Of a DNA stretch of 64,000 nucleotides, positions 14,765 through 23,432 are shown piece by piece. The stretch spans positions 1-64,000 of the forward strand of contig CASHSZ010000124.1 in the NCBI GenBank assembly GCA_949358305.1. Direction: 5' to 3'. Position 1 is the first letter of the stretch, and each line of letters begins with the position of its first letter. The notes beneath the pieces were generated by a model. That model was not told the DNA's origin. It saw only the letters and a program-made list of their open reading frames with translations, and searched no databases. Both the position numbers and the translations under genes were made by a program. This stretch comes from Strigamia acuminata (taxonomy: Eukaryota > Arthropoda > Chilopoda > Geophilomorpha > Linotaeniidae).

Positions 14765-16215
14765 AAATAGTTAAAAATCAATTTAGAAAAATGGTTGGTC
14801 ACCTTTTCCAATGTCCAGCAGACCCCATGTGTGGTCGGGGCTCGTCCAGAGACCTTTGGGAGGTTTTAAAAGGCTAAAAAACAAAAGGAAACAGTTAAAA
14901 ACAATTAAAAAAGTAAAAAAAAAATCCAAAAATAGTTAAAAATCAATTTAAAAAAATGGTTGGTCACCTTTTTCCATGTCCAGCAGACCCCATGTGTGGT
15001 CGGGGCTCGTCCAGAGACCTTTGGGAGGTTTTAAAAGGCTAAAAAACAAAAGGAAACAGTTAAAAACAATTAAAAAAGTAAAAAAAAATCCAAAAATAGT
15101 TAAAAATCAATTTAAAAAAATGGTTGGTCACCTTTTTCCATGTCCAGCAGACCCCATGTGTGGTCGGGGCTCGTCCAGAGACCTTTGGGAGGTTTTAAAA
15201 GGCTAAAAAACAAAAAGAAACAGTTAAAAACAATTAAAAAAGTAAAAAAAAATCCAAAAATAGTTAAAAATCAATTTAAAAAAATGGTTGGTCACCTTTT
15301 TCCATGTCCAGCAGACCCCATGTGTGGTCGGGGCTCGTCCAGAGACCTTTGGGAGGTTTTAAAAGGCTAAAAAACAAAAAGAAACAGTTAAAAACAATTA
15401 AAAAAGTCAAAAAAAATCCAAAAATAGTTAAAAATCAATTTAAAAAAATGGTTGGTCACCTTTTCCATGTCCAGCAGACCCCATGTGTGGTCGGAGCTCG
15501 TCCAGAGACCTTTGGGAGGTTTTAAAAGGCTAAAAAACAAAAGGAAACAGTTAAAAACAATTAAAAAAGTAAAAAAAAAATCCAAAAATAGTTAAAAATC
15601 AATTTAAAAAAATGGTTGGTCACCTTTTTCCATGTCCAGCAGACCCCATGTGTGGTCGGGGCTCGTCCAGAGACCTTTGGGAGGTTTTAAAAGGCTAAAA
15701 AACAAAAAGAAACAGTTAAAAACAATTAAAAAAGTAAAAAAAAATCCAAAAATAGTTAAAAATCAATTTAAAAAAATGGTTGGTCACCTTTTTCCATGTC
15801 CAGCAGACCCCATGTGTGGTCGGGGCTCGTCCAGAGACCTTTGGGAGGTTTTAAAAGGCTAAAAAACAAAAAGAAACAGTTAAAAACAATTAAAAAAGTC
15901 AAAAAAAATCCAAAAATAGTTAAAAATCAATTTAAAAAAATGGTTGGTCACCTTTTCCATGTCCAGCAGACCCCATGTGTGGTCGGGGCTCGTCCAGAGA
16001 CCTTTGGGAGGTTTTAAAAGGCTAAAAAACAAAAGGAAACAGTTAAAAACAATTAAAAAAGTAAAAAAAAAATCCAAAAATAGTTAAAAATCAATTTAAA
16101 AAAATGGTTGGTCACCTTTTTCCATGTCCAGCAGACCCCATGTGTGGTCGGGGCTCGTCCAGAGACCTTTGGGAGGTTTTAAAAGGCTAAAAAACAAAAA
16201 GAAATGGTTAAAAAC
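14765..16215 (-). repeat. Subtelomeric array B, 164-bp micro-exon-like units
   Basis: About nine tandem copies. On the minus strand each has a pyrimidine tract ending TTTTTTAG, a 71-nt body (for example 14968-15038) and a GTGACC donor-like site, separated by A/T-rich intron-like sequence. Small variants (GTCAAAAA at about 15405 and 15897, AAGG/AAAG alternation) recur every 492 bp, a three-unit higher-order period. The body aligns loosely with the array C body (shared CTGGA and CCTGGACAT/GCTGGACAT segments and equal 71-nt length), so B and C look like diverged relatives. Inverted B-type copies occur at 33781-34060. Confidence 0.85.
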
Positions 16216-16326
16216 AATGAAGAATTGAAAAAATAGCAGCTTTTTAGCCATTTCTCAACGTGAAAATGACCCATTGTTGTTTTATTTACCTCACATTAAA
16301 ATGAATCGTTTCGTTTAGCTGAAAAA

Positions 16327-17586
16327 ATGCCAAGACAACCAGGCCGCCGTCCAGGCAGGCCAAGCAACCGCAATCGCCCATATCCAGTACCAATCGCACC
16401 GCGGATGGAAGCTATTGTTCCACAGCAGCTTGCGTTCATTCGGCCAGTCGCACCACCTGCACCTCAATTGATGGCTCCTCCTGCTCTTCCAGTCTTACTG
16501 CAACAACATATAATCGCTGCCGAGCCCGCGGACGAAACAGAGCCAGACCCGGAAGAGAACACGTTGTTCTTAATTACCTTGCCTCGCTGTGATAAAACAC
16601 GCGAAGAGGTGTACAACTTCTTTGTGCCATTGTGCAAGGAACTCGTTGTTGCCCGCGAACGCCACCATGACTTAAATGAAAATGAGCAACGATTCCCTTT
16701 CCATTTGCACATATTCTGCAAGCTCCGTGTGCCGTCTAACTTCCTGGTATTGCGGCATCACATTCGCGACCACATCTTTCAAGCTGTTCGGGAACCTTCC
16801 ATCCACGTGCAAAAAATCAGGTCACAAAATAAGAATGGGACAATTGAATATACCACGAAGGAGGATCTCGATGCCCTTCTTTTGAATGTGCCATTGTCCA
16901 AAACCAGCGAGTTTATGCAGACTGTGCGGTGGGCAGAACGAACCTACCATCAAGAGGTGGACACCTCGGTGGACCCCTTCGCCTTTAAATTCAGGTCACA
17001 GTACCAACACCTCTGCCTCATCCACGACTGGGTGGAAAAACGGATAGATGCCGTGGCTGCAACAAGCAGGCAACAGGCCCGACGGGCCCACATCGTAAGC
17101 AGGTACACCGTAATTCCAGGCACATGGGTTGCGCGCTTGTTGGATTTTTACGCCAGCATCGATCCGACGCATCCCGACCCGCGGAGAAAGAATGTGTACT
17201 TGCATGGTGCAGCTGGCACAGGAAAGACTCGCCTCACCGAGGCATTCTGCAGTCATGTGATCTCTGCCTTCATGCCTTCTATGAGTGAAGGTCAATTCGC
17301 GTTCAGCGGTTTGGGCAATCACTGTCGAGCTGTTTACATCCCGGATTGCCCCGCACACAGAATTGACAGCGATCCCATCGAAGGCATGATGCTCCGCCTT
17401 TTAGAAGGGGCTGAATTCTCTGCCGCGACAAAAAACTCAAACCCCAAACTCATCACGGTTTCCATGCCTGTCATTGTCTGTTCAAATTACGAGCCGCCAA
17501 ATAAGCCCCAATTCCAGAGACGATTTACCATCATAGAGGTAACAGGATTCTGGAAGGAGTCGGTGACCCGCCTAGATGCACCATAA
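16327..17586 (+). CDS. CRESS-DNA-virus-like replication initiator (Rep)
   Basis: An intact 419-aa ORF. Residues 1-75 are Pro/Arg-rich and probably disordered. The HUH endonuclease domain follows: motif I FLITLP at 81-86, motif II HLH at 126-128, motif III YTTK at 175-178 with the catalytic tyrosine at 175. A superfamily 3 helicase comes next: Walker A GAAGTGKT at 294-301, a Walker B-like strand ending at D340 (only one acidic residue, where classic Reps usually have two), motif C ending SN at 386-387, and an RR pair at 398-399 in arginine-finger position. This domain order is diagnostic of Rep proteins of circular Rep-encoding ssDNA viruses, which nick and unwind for rolling-circle replication. 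No capsid gene or circular-genome remnant lies nearby, so it is probably an endogenised or domesticated copy. TTTCGTTTAG at 16309-16318 could be an acceptor for an upstream 5' exon. A poly(A) signal AATAAA lies at 17659-17664. Confidence 0.87.
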   Translation: MPRQPGRRPGRPSNRNRPYPVPIAPRMEAIVPQQLAFIRPVAPPAPQLMAPPALPVLLQQHIIAAEPADETEPDPEENTLFLITLPRCDKTREEVYNFFVPLCKELVVARERHHDLNENEQRFPFHLHIFCKLRVPSNFLVLRHHIRDHIFQAVREPSIHVQKIRSQNKNGTIEYTTKEDLDALLLNVPLSKTSEFMQTVRWAERTYHQEVDTSVDPFAFKFRSQYQHLCLIHDWVEKRIDAVAATSRQQARRAHIVSRYTVIPGTWVARLLDFYASIDPTHPDPRRKNVYLHGAAGTGKTRLTEAFCSHVISAFMPSMSEGQFAFSGLGNHCRAVYIPDCPAHRIDSDPIEGMMLRLLEGAEFSAATKNSNPKLITVSMPVIVCSNYEPPNKPQFQRRFTIIEVTGFWKESVTRLDAP

Positions 17587-17860
17587 ATGTATAAAAAAAA
17601 CCCGAATTATTAAAAACTGTTATATAAAAATTGAAATAATATTTTTAATTCCTTCTTTAATAAAAATACAAAGTTGACATACTTCACCGACAGTTGGAGC
17701 GCAGCCAAGTAAATTTGGGGGACTATTTCAGCTGCAGAACCTGTAAAAAAAAAGAAAAGAAAACACAAAGAATCAAATTCATGACAGAAATGGCAAAAAA
17801 CAATCAAAACAGGAAAATACTTATCTGAAATCTTTCTGTATCGACCTAACACTCCTCAGG
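17587..17860. other. Rep 3' flank with a single diverged cassette
   Basis: AT-rich. On the minus strand a pyrimidine tract ending TTTTTACAG precedes a roughly 53-nt body and a GTGAAG donor-like site (about 17688-17740), matching the architecture of the arrays. The part at about 17766-17850 (CACAAAGAATC ... ACTTATCTGAAATC) is recognisably similar to about 34392-34490 at the edge of array D. Contains AATAAA at 17659-17664. Confidence 0.55.
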
Positions 17861-19844
17861 AACGTGTGAGCAGCCGGAAAGACCCAGAAATAAAAATAAA
17901 AATAAAAATAAAAATAAAAATTGTTTAAAAAATTCAAAAAAAAAGATAAAAATGCATTTCAAAAAACGGTTATTTACCTTTTCTGACGTCCAGCGTGGCC
18001 AAGGTGAGTTGGGGGCCCATCCAGTGGCCATTAGCAGGTCCTGAACACCTAGGAAATAAAGAAAAACGATCAAAAACGATCAAAATTTGAAGGAAAAGCA
18101 TAAAAGATGCATAAAAATTAATTTCAAAAAATTGTTTCTCACCTCCTATGATGGCCAGGGTGGTCTGGGTGAGTCCGGGACCCATCCAGTGGCCTCCAGC
18201 AGGTCCTAAACACCTAGAAAATAAAGAAAAAAGATGAAAAGTGATAACAATTTGAAGGAAAAGCTTAAAAATTAATAAAAACAAATTTACAAAAATGCCT
18301 TCTTACCTTTTATGAAGTCCAGCATAGACAAGGTGAGTCCGGGGCCCATCCAGTGGTCCTTGGCAGGTCTTGAATATCTAGAAAGGAAAAAAAAAAAAAC
18401 GAAAAACCATTAAAATTTGAAAGAAAAGCTGGAAAAATGCATAAAAACGAATTTCAAAAAATTCCTTCTTACCTTTTCTGATGTCCAGGGTGGTCTAATT
18501 GAGTCCGGGACCCATCCAGTGGTCCTTGGCTGGTCTTGAATACCTAGAAAGAAAAGAAAAACGTTGAAAAACCATTAAAATTTGAAAGAAAAACTGGGAA
18601 AATGCATAAAAACGAATTTCAAAAAATTCCTTCTTACCTTTTCTGATGTCCAGGGTGGTCTAATTGAGTCCGGGACCCATCCAGTGGTCCTTGGCTGGTC
18701 TTGAATACCTAGAAAGAAAAGAAAAACGTTGAAAAACCATTAAAATTTGAAAGAAAAACTGGGAAAAATGCATAAAAACGAATTTCAAAAAATTCCTTCT
18801 TACCTTTTCTGATGTCCAGGGTGGTCTAATTGAGTCCGGGACCCATCCAGTGGTCCTTGGCTGGTCTTGAATACCTAGAAAGAAAAGAAAAACGTTGAAA
18901 AACCATTAAAATTTGAAAGAAAAACTGGAAAAATGCATAAAAACGAATTTCAAAAAATTCCTTCTTACCTTTTCTGATGTCCAGGGTGGTCTAATTGAGT
19001 CCGGGACCCATCCAGTGGTCCTTGGCTGGTCTTGAATACCTAGAAAGAAAAGAAAAACGTTGAAAAACCATTAAAATTTGAAAGAAAAGCTGGAAAAATA
19101 CATAAAAACGAATTTCAAAAAATTCCTTCTTACCTTTTCTGATGTCCAGGGTGGTCTAATTGAGTCCGGGACCCATCCAGTGGTCCTTGGCTGGTCTTGA
19201 ATACCTAGAAAGAAAAGAAAAACGTTGAAAAACCATTAAAATTTGAAAGAAAAACTGGGAAAAATGCATAAAAACGAATTTCAAAAAATTCCTTCTTACC
19301 TTTTCTGATGTCCAGGGTGGTCTAATTGAGTCCGGGACCCATCCAGTGGTCCTTGGCTGGTCTTGAATACCTAGAAAGAAAAGAAAAACGTTGAAAAACC
19401 ATTAAAATTTGAAAGAAAAACTGGGAAAAATGCATAAAAACGAATTTCAAAAAATTCCTTCTTACCTTTTCTGATGTCCAGGGTGGTCTAATTGAGTCCG
19501 GGACCCATCCAGTGGTCCTTGGCTGGTCTTGAATACCTAGAAAGAAAAGAAAAACGTTGAAAAACCATTAAAATTTGAAAGAAAAACTGGAAAAATGCAT
19601 AAAAACGAATTTCAAAAAATTCCTTCTTACCTTTTCTGATGTCCAGGGTGGTCTAATTGAGTCCGGGACCCATCCAGTGGTCCTTGGCTGGTCTTGAATA
19701 CCTAGAAAGAAAAGAAAAACGTTGAAAAACCATTAAAATTTGAAAGAAAAACTGGAAAAATGCATAAAAACGAATTTCAAAAAATTCCTTCTTACCTTTT
19801 CTGATGTCCAGGGTGGTCTAATTGAGTCCGGGACCCATCCAGTG
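17861..19844 (-). repeat. Subtelomeric array C, telomere-side part, 165/166-bp units
   Basis: About twelve copies. The first three or four (17.9-18.4 kb) are diverged and the rest nearly identical. On the minus strand a long pyrimidine tract (TTTTCTTTTCTTTCTAG) precedes a 71-nt body (for example 18638-18708) followed by GTAAGAAGG, a strong donor. The diverged units encode similar peptides in one frame around HWMGP; the homogenised units carry an in-frame TAG there. A short (AAAAAT)n tract lies at about 17889-17921. The array is interrupted at 19844 by the Gypsy element and resumes at 29112. Confidence 0.88.
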
Positions 19845-19982
19845 TGTGGTGATTCGGCATCACCTGAAGAAGTAATTAGCGGTGATTATTGTGTTACTAA
19901 TACTCGCCACTAGAGCGCGCTAGAAATACCGACTAGACTGACTAGTCTCGTGTTTCTGCGAACCTGCATAATCGGAAGGATT

Positions 19983-20014
19983 TGCATATGACGTCATTTC
20001 CGGTTAGTATATAA
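19983..20014 (+). promoter_or_regulatory. LTR core promoter: CRE and TATA box
   Basis: TTGCATATGACGTCA contains a perfect CRE palindrome TGACGTCA (19989-19996), followed by an Ets-like TTTCCGG and a TATA box TATATAA (20008-20014). Transcription would be expected to start about 25-35 bp downstream, near 20040, which would define the U3/R boundary. The same elements occur in the 3' LTR. Factor binding is inferred from motif only. Confidence 0.7.
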
Positions 20015-20397
20015 CGCCGATACTTGACCGGAAACGACACTACAGTTACCACATTTCAGCAAGAGCACCATTTACCTCACCTTTCAGGCCGTTTCACGGA
20101 TTGATCGAGGACCGGTGCCCGCTGACCATCTCAACTGTACAACAGCCACGTTTATTTAGCGTAGCCAATCTACGCTAGAATAAATATTCGAACGATATTC
20201 GTTTAATTCGCACGAGAAAGCGAATTCTCGCGTGTTCATAATAACACGTGGAAATACCCTAGACAACAAACATAGACCACGCGTAGGACTAAACAATTGG
20301 ATCCGCCATTGTTTAGCGGCAACTCGTATTCGCAGCCGAATCCGAGGACCAACACAGGAAACATCTTGACTTATATTTGTATTAGTAAGCGTGTTTT

Positions 20398-20403
20398 AAT
20401 AAA
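20398..20403 (+). terminator. LTR polyadenylation signal
   Basis: AATAAA followed by a T-rich stretch within the last 80 bp of the LTR, as expected for the R/U5 end of the retrotransposon transcript. In the 3' LTR the equivalent copy would be the functional one. A second AATAAA at about 20179-20184 lies earlier in the LTR. Confidence 0.65.
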
Positions 20404-20477
20404 GCAGTATTTGAAATATATTGTATTCCCGAGTGTATTATTTATTATCTTTAACCACAAAGTCGAATCACGACACG

Positions 20478-20495
20478 TGGGGGTCTGTCCGGGAT
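20478..20495 (+). promoter_or_regulatory. Primer-binding site (tRNA-Pro-like)
   Basis: TGGGGGTCTGTCCGGGAT starts 2 nt after the 5' LTR. It begins with the TGG that complements a tRNA 3' CCA and matches the well-known proline-tRNA primer-binding site of murine leukaemia virus at 15 of 18 positions, differing in one central triplet. The host tRNA may match better; the isoacceptor assignment is tentative. Confidence 0.75.
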
Positions 20496-20567
20496 AGATT
20501 TGCTAACCTTAAGACAATACTTTAAATAATAACCGGGATCTTTCGATCGATCATTATATCGTAAGAA

Positions 20568-23414
20568 ATGACAAAAACTACCGCAGAAGATAGAAAAAGG
20601 CGTAACGACGAAAAGGATAGAAAAGAAGCCGAAGAAATCGAACGCCAAAAAGCGGAAGAAGCGAACCACGTGGAACCAGAAGTCGAGACTAACTCGACTA
20701 AAGTTTCAACGGAATCATCAAGTGAAAGCCTTCCCCTTGCAAGACAACTTCCGTTTACGGGAGGCGAATTCGAAGGATCAGGAAGCTCTCACGAAGAAAA
20801 CGGACTAAATAAATCGTTCGAAAACCCTCGATTCGGATTGAAAAGCCCAAGACCTGTCGAAAAGGATCCCAGTGAAATGGATCTAATGACTCTTCTAAAT
20901 AAAGCGGCAAACACAAGTGCCGCAATGATCAACGAGGCTGCCCGCGCAGACCAAGCAAGAACAGTCGCGTTAGAGAAGAAGAAAAACGAATTGATGGAAG
21001 ATTTAGCCAGAGAGCATCGCGAGAAATTAGCTGCCATGGAACAGAGCTTGGCACAAGAACACCAAGCTAAACAAATGGCACTGGAGCGCGAGCTGGCTCG
21101 AGAATTGCTCGCGAAGCAGAAAATAATCGAACGAGAAATGGCAAAGGACTGCCAGATCCGGCCGCCAAGCAACGGGTTAAGCCAGCATTCGGAGCCAAAC
21201 TCCGTACAGAGCTCCCCAGAACGGTCTCACACAGCTAAGGAGCTGGTAGCCAAAGCAATAGAAGTAACTCGGGTAGCTTGCGCACACGGCATCGAGATCG
21301 ACCAGGACAAGGATCCCTACGCAGAGCTAAGCCGAGTAATCGACCTAGTAAATCAGAGGACTGAAAAACGATCGGCAGATAACACGGCCAGACGCGGAGA
21401 GAAACGACGTCGGGTCGGAGCAGATCGACAACAGTCCGAGACAGGCGGCGAAGCAACGTCAGACAGCGAAAGTATCGACTCTCAAGCATCTCACGGCAGT
21501 ATCCGAGTCAACGGACTAGATAGCATCTTGAACGAATCGGACGAAGTCAAAGGAGAACTGTACGAGGCGTTTATACAAGATAGGAGGAATAATCAGGGCG
21601 CGCAATCATGGGCAATAAAAAACTCATTCGCAATGAAAACTGGCCAAACCAGTAATAACAACCCAGGCGACCCTAACGCAGAACTAATCAGATGTATAAA
21701 TCAGAAGAATCAAATACGCAACGAAGTAGGTCAAAATAAACTGGCCATGCCGACGCTCGAGGAGATTAACGCAGTTAAAAATCACCTCGAAAAGAAACAC
21801 GCCGCCGAAGCGTATGCTGGGAGAGATTCCTACGTTTTTATCAAAAAAACGAACGAAGGCCTCACGGGGACCCGACTGGACGATCTGATACCGCCCGGAA
21901 CAAAGTTGAGCCAAACCTCCGCTCCAGAGAAAGCGAACCCAGATAACTCAACCATAGCGCAAGACCTCACGAATAACCCGAACACCGCGGGATCATCAGG
22001 GAAAACGTCGTTCCAACACAATCAGTTCGGACTGACGGGCAACGGTACGCATTACCCAAGCCTCCCTTCCGACAATCCACGATCATCACCGCTGCTTAGT
22101 GAGACTGACTCGCTAAGCAACCAACTACGGACGATGAGAGACGAACTCCTTCAGGCCATGGACCAAAAGCTTCAACAAAGCCGTGGCCAAGAGACCGAGG
22201 AGGACGATCGAAGCGAAGGATTGTTGAAACGTTACTCCGCAGACCGATGGCTGTATTCTCGCAAGGATAACAACATCAAGTGGACGACCCTGAGACTAAT
22301 TAAGTTCGACGGATCCTGGAACGCCGGCAACTTGTTTTTGGACGAAGTCGCCCTGACGATTAATCGCTTAGGAGCGGAACCCGACGAAATGGTTGCACGC
22401 GGAATACCAGAAATGCTGATCAACCGGGCCCGAAACTGGTACGCTGATGTCCAACCCCGAAACTGGGAAGATTTCGTCATAAAGTTCCACAATCAATATG
22501 GCGAGACGAGCCAAGAAATCCAGAAAAGAGTAAGCTCTATGAAGCAAGCTCCCGGGGAAACTCTGAGGGAATACGTACAACGAGCCGACAGCCTGTTCCG
22601 TGAAATGGACAAACCATTTGACCAACACGCTCAGAAAGCTCTCTTCGAACAAGGACTAAACGAAACCGCAACCAAAGTCCTACGAGAAATGAACGCTCCT
22701 AAGGGGGATAATTTCAAAGCCATCCTAGCTTTCGTCGAGAAGAAACACACCGAAGTAAATGCTCGGTATAACGAAAATCTGACAAAAGAAGAGCGAGCTC
22801 TAGGAGTGGCCCGACAGCAACGAATACAGGAGCGCTGCATAGACTCCACTAAGCTGCTCCAATCGCGAAATTATCTAAACGGAAGTATAGAGCCACTCCC
22901 CTCAAAGAAAAACCAACAAGCTTCTAACCCTTTACCACCTCCGAGTAAGGCCTATCGCACGCAAACTAACGCCGCCGAGGAAAAGTCGGAAGACGAAGTA
23001 AGCGAAGACTCTGAGCAATTCTCGGAAAGCGATGAGGCTGACGAAGGTATCAACGATGTGGTACACGCAAACATGGGGAAGGAACTGGCGCCCAGCTACC
23101 GACCTCAGATGAAGTCCAGAAAATCGGAACACCACAACCCGAAAACAGAGGCGACTTCCGAGAAGAAGGACTACCCCAAAAAACCTTTTGAGCGGGAGGG
23201 AAAGAAGAAAAGCCCTTGTAATTTCTGTAACGAAGACGGCCACTGGCGTCAGGCCTGCCCAAAACTGGCAAAGAAAAAAGCCGACGACAAGGCCGCAGAG
23301 CGTGAGGAGCTAGTGAAATTGCTCGCGAAGGAACAAGACAAAATCTTGAAGGAACTCACCGCCAAACTCGACAGTATGACAAAAAACTGGAACTCGCGGG
23401 CGGAACAAAAGTGA
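20568..23414 (+). CDS. gag: Gypsy Gag polyprotein
   Basis: 948 aa, beginning at the first in-frame ATG after the primer-binding site. Residues 1-40 are very basic/acidic and helical. Residues 105-200 form a long Ala/Glu/Lys/Arg-rich coiled coil containing repeated REH/REL-type heptads. The middle (200-540) is low complexity. A Retrotrans_gag/capsid-like domain spans about 560-740 (WTTLRLIKFDGSW, then NRARNWY and the LREYVQRADSLFREM helix). An acidic linker follows (820-860). One CCHC zinc knuckle (CNFCNEDGHWRQAC; C-x2-C-x4-H-x4-C) lies near the C-terminus, for RNA packaging. The long N-terminal half before the capsid domain is unusual for Gypsy Gags. The stop codon lies just after the frameshift signal, so Gag is the default product and Gag-Pol the minor one. 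Confidence 0.93.
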   Translation: MTKTTAEDRKRRNDEKDRKEAEEIERQKAEEANHVEPEVETNSTKVSTESSSESLPLARQLPFTGGEFEGSGSSHEENGLNKSFENPRFGLKSPRPVEKDPSEMDLMTLLNKAANTSAAMINEAARADQARTVALEKKKNELMEDLAREHREKLAAMEQSLAQEHQAKQMALERELARELLAKQKIIEREMAKDCQIRPPSNGLSQHSEPNSVQSSPERSHTAKELVAKAIEVTRVACAHGIEIDQDKDPYAELSRVIDLVNQRTEKRSADNTARRGEKRRRVGADRQQSETGGEATSDSESIDSQASHGSIRVNGLDSILNESDEVKGELYEAFIQDRRNNQGAQSWAIKNSFAMKTGQTSNNNPGDPNAELIRCINQKNQIRNEVGQNKLAMPTLEEINAVKNHLEKKHAAEAYAGRDSYVFIKKTNEGLTGTRLDDLIPPGTKLSQTSAPEKANPDNSTIAQDLTNNPNTAGSSGKTSFQHNQFGLTGNGTHYPSLPSDNPRSSPLLSETDSLSNQLRTMRDELLQAMDQKLQQSRGQETEEDDRSEGLLKRYSADRWLYSRKDNNIKWTTLRLIKFDGSWNAGNLFLDEVALTINRLGAEPDEMVARGIPEMLINRARNWYADVQPRNWEDFVIKFHNQYGETSQEIQKRVSSMKQAPGETLREYVQRADSLFREMDKPFDQHAQKALFEQGLNETATKVLREMNAPKGDNFKAILAFVEKKHTEVNARYNENLTKEERALGVARQQRIQERCIDSTKLLQSRNYLNGSIEPLPSKKNQQASNPLPPPSKAYRTQTNAAEEKSEDEVSEDSEQFSESDEADEGINDVVHANMGKELAPSYRPQMKSRKSEHHNPKTEATSEKKDYPKKPFEREGKKKSPCNFCNEDGHWRQACPKLAKKKADDKAAEREELVKLLAKEQDKILKELTAKLDSMTKNWNSRAEQK

Positions 23415-23432
23415 TTCCACATCCGCTCGCGA
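23381..23432 (+). promoter_or_regulatory. Programmed -1 ribosomal frameshift signal
   Basis: Heptamer AAAAAAC (23381-23387) lies in the gag frame as A AAA AAC, the X XXY YYZ form used by retroviruses such as mouse mammary tumour virus. A 6-nt spacer is followed by an 11-bp stem: 5' arm TCGCGGGCGGA (23394-23404), 3' arm TCCGCTCGCGA (23422-23432), one G-U pair, 17-nt loop. The pol frame is -1 relative to gag and open across the slip site. Frame, spacing and stem all fit. A pseudoknot was not assessed. Confidence 0.85.

Larger units (their letters stand above)
19845..20475 (+). repeat. 5' LTR of the Gypsy element
   Basis: 631 bp, begins TGTGGTGATTCGGC and ends AATCACGACA. By eye it matches the 3' LTR with no difference. 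It holds the promoter elements and poly(A) signal listed separately. An 8-bp inverted repeat with a 5-nt loop (20157-20177, TAGCGTAG/CTACGCTA around CCAAT) could form a hairpin in the transcript leader. Confidence 0.97.

Noticed and set aside
13606-16077. Overlapping ORFs of 65-105 codons on both strands in arrays A and B
   Set aside because: They arise because near-identical units of 154 or 164 bp are read in successive frames. Each stops in the next unit, composition follows the A-rich repeat, and no start context or domain is evident.
17846-18284. Minus-strand ORFs of 75 and 104 codons as a gene
   Set aside because: They read through the inferred intron parts of diverged array C units (poly-Phe/Leu from T-rich tracts). 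Only the short body peptide is conserved, which I report as an observation rather than a gene.
20297-20497. 66-codon ORF in the LTR (and its copy at 28933)
   Set aside because: It lies wholly within the LTR R/U5 region and runs through the poly(A) signal, with no conserved protein features. Its presence in both LTRs only reflects their identity.
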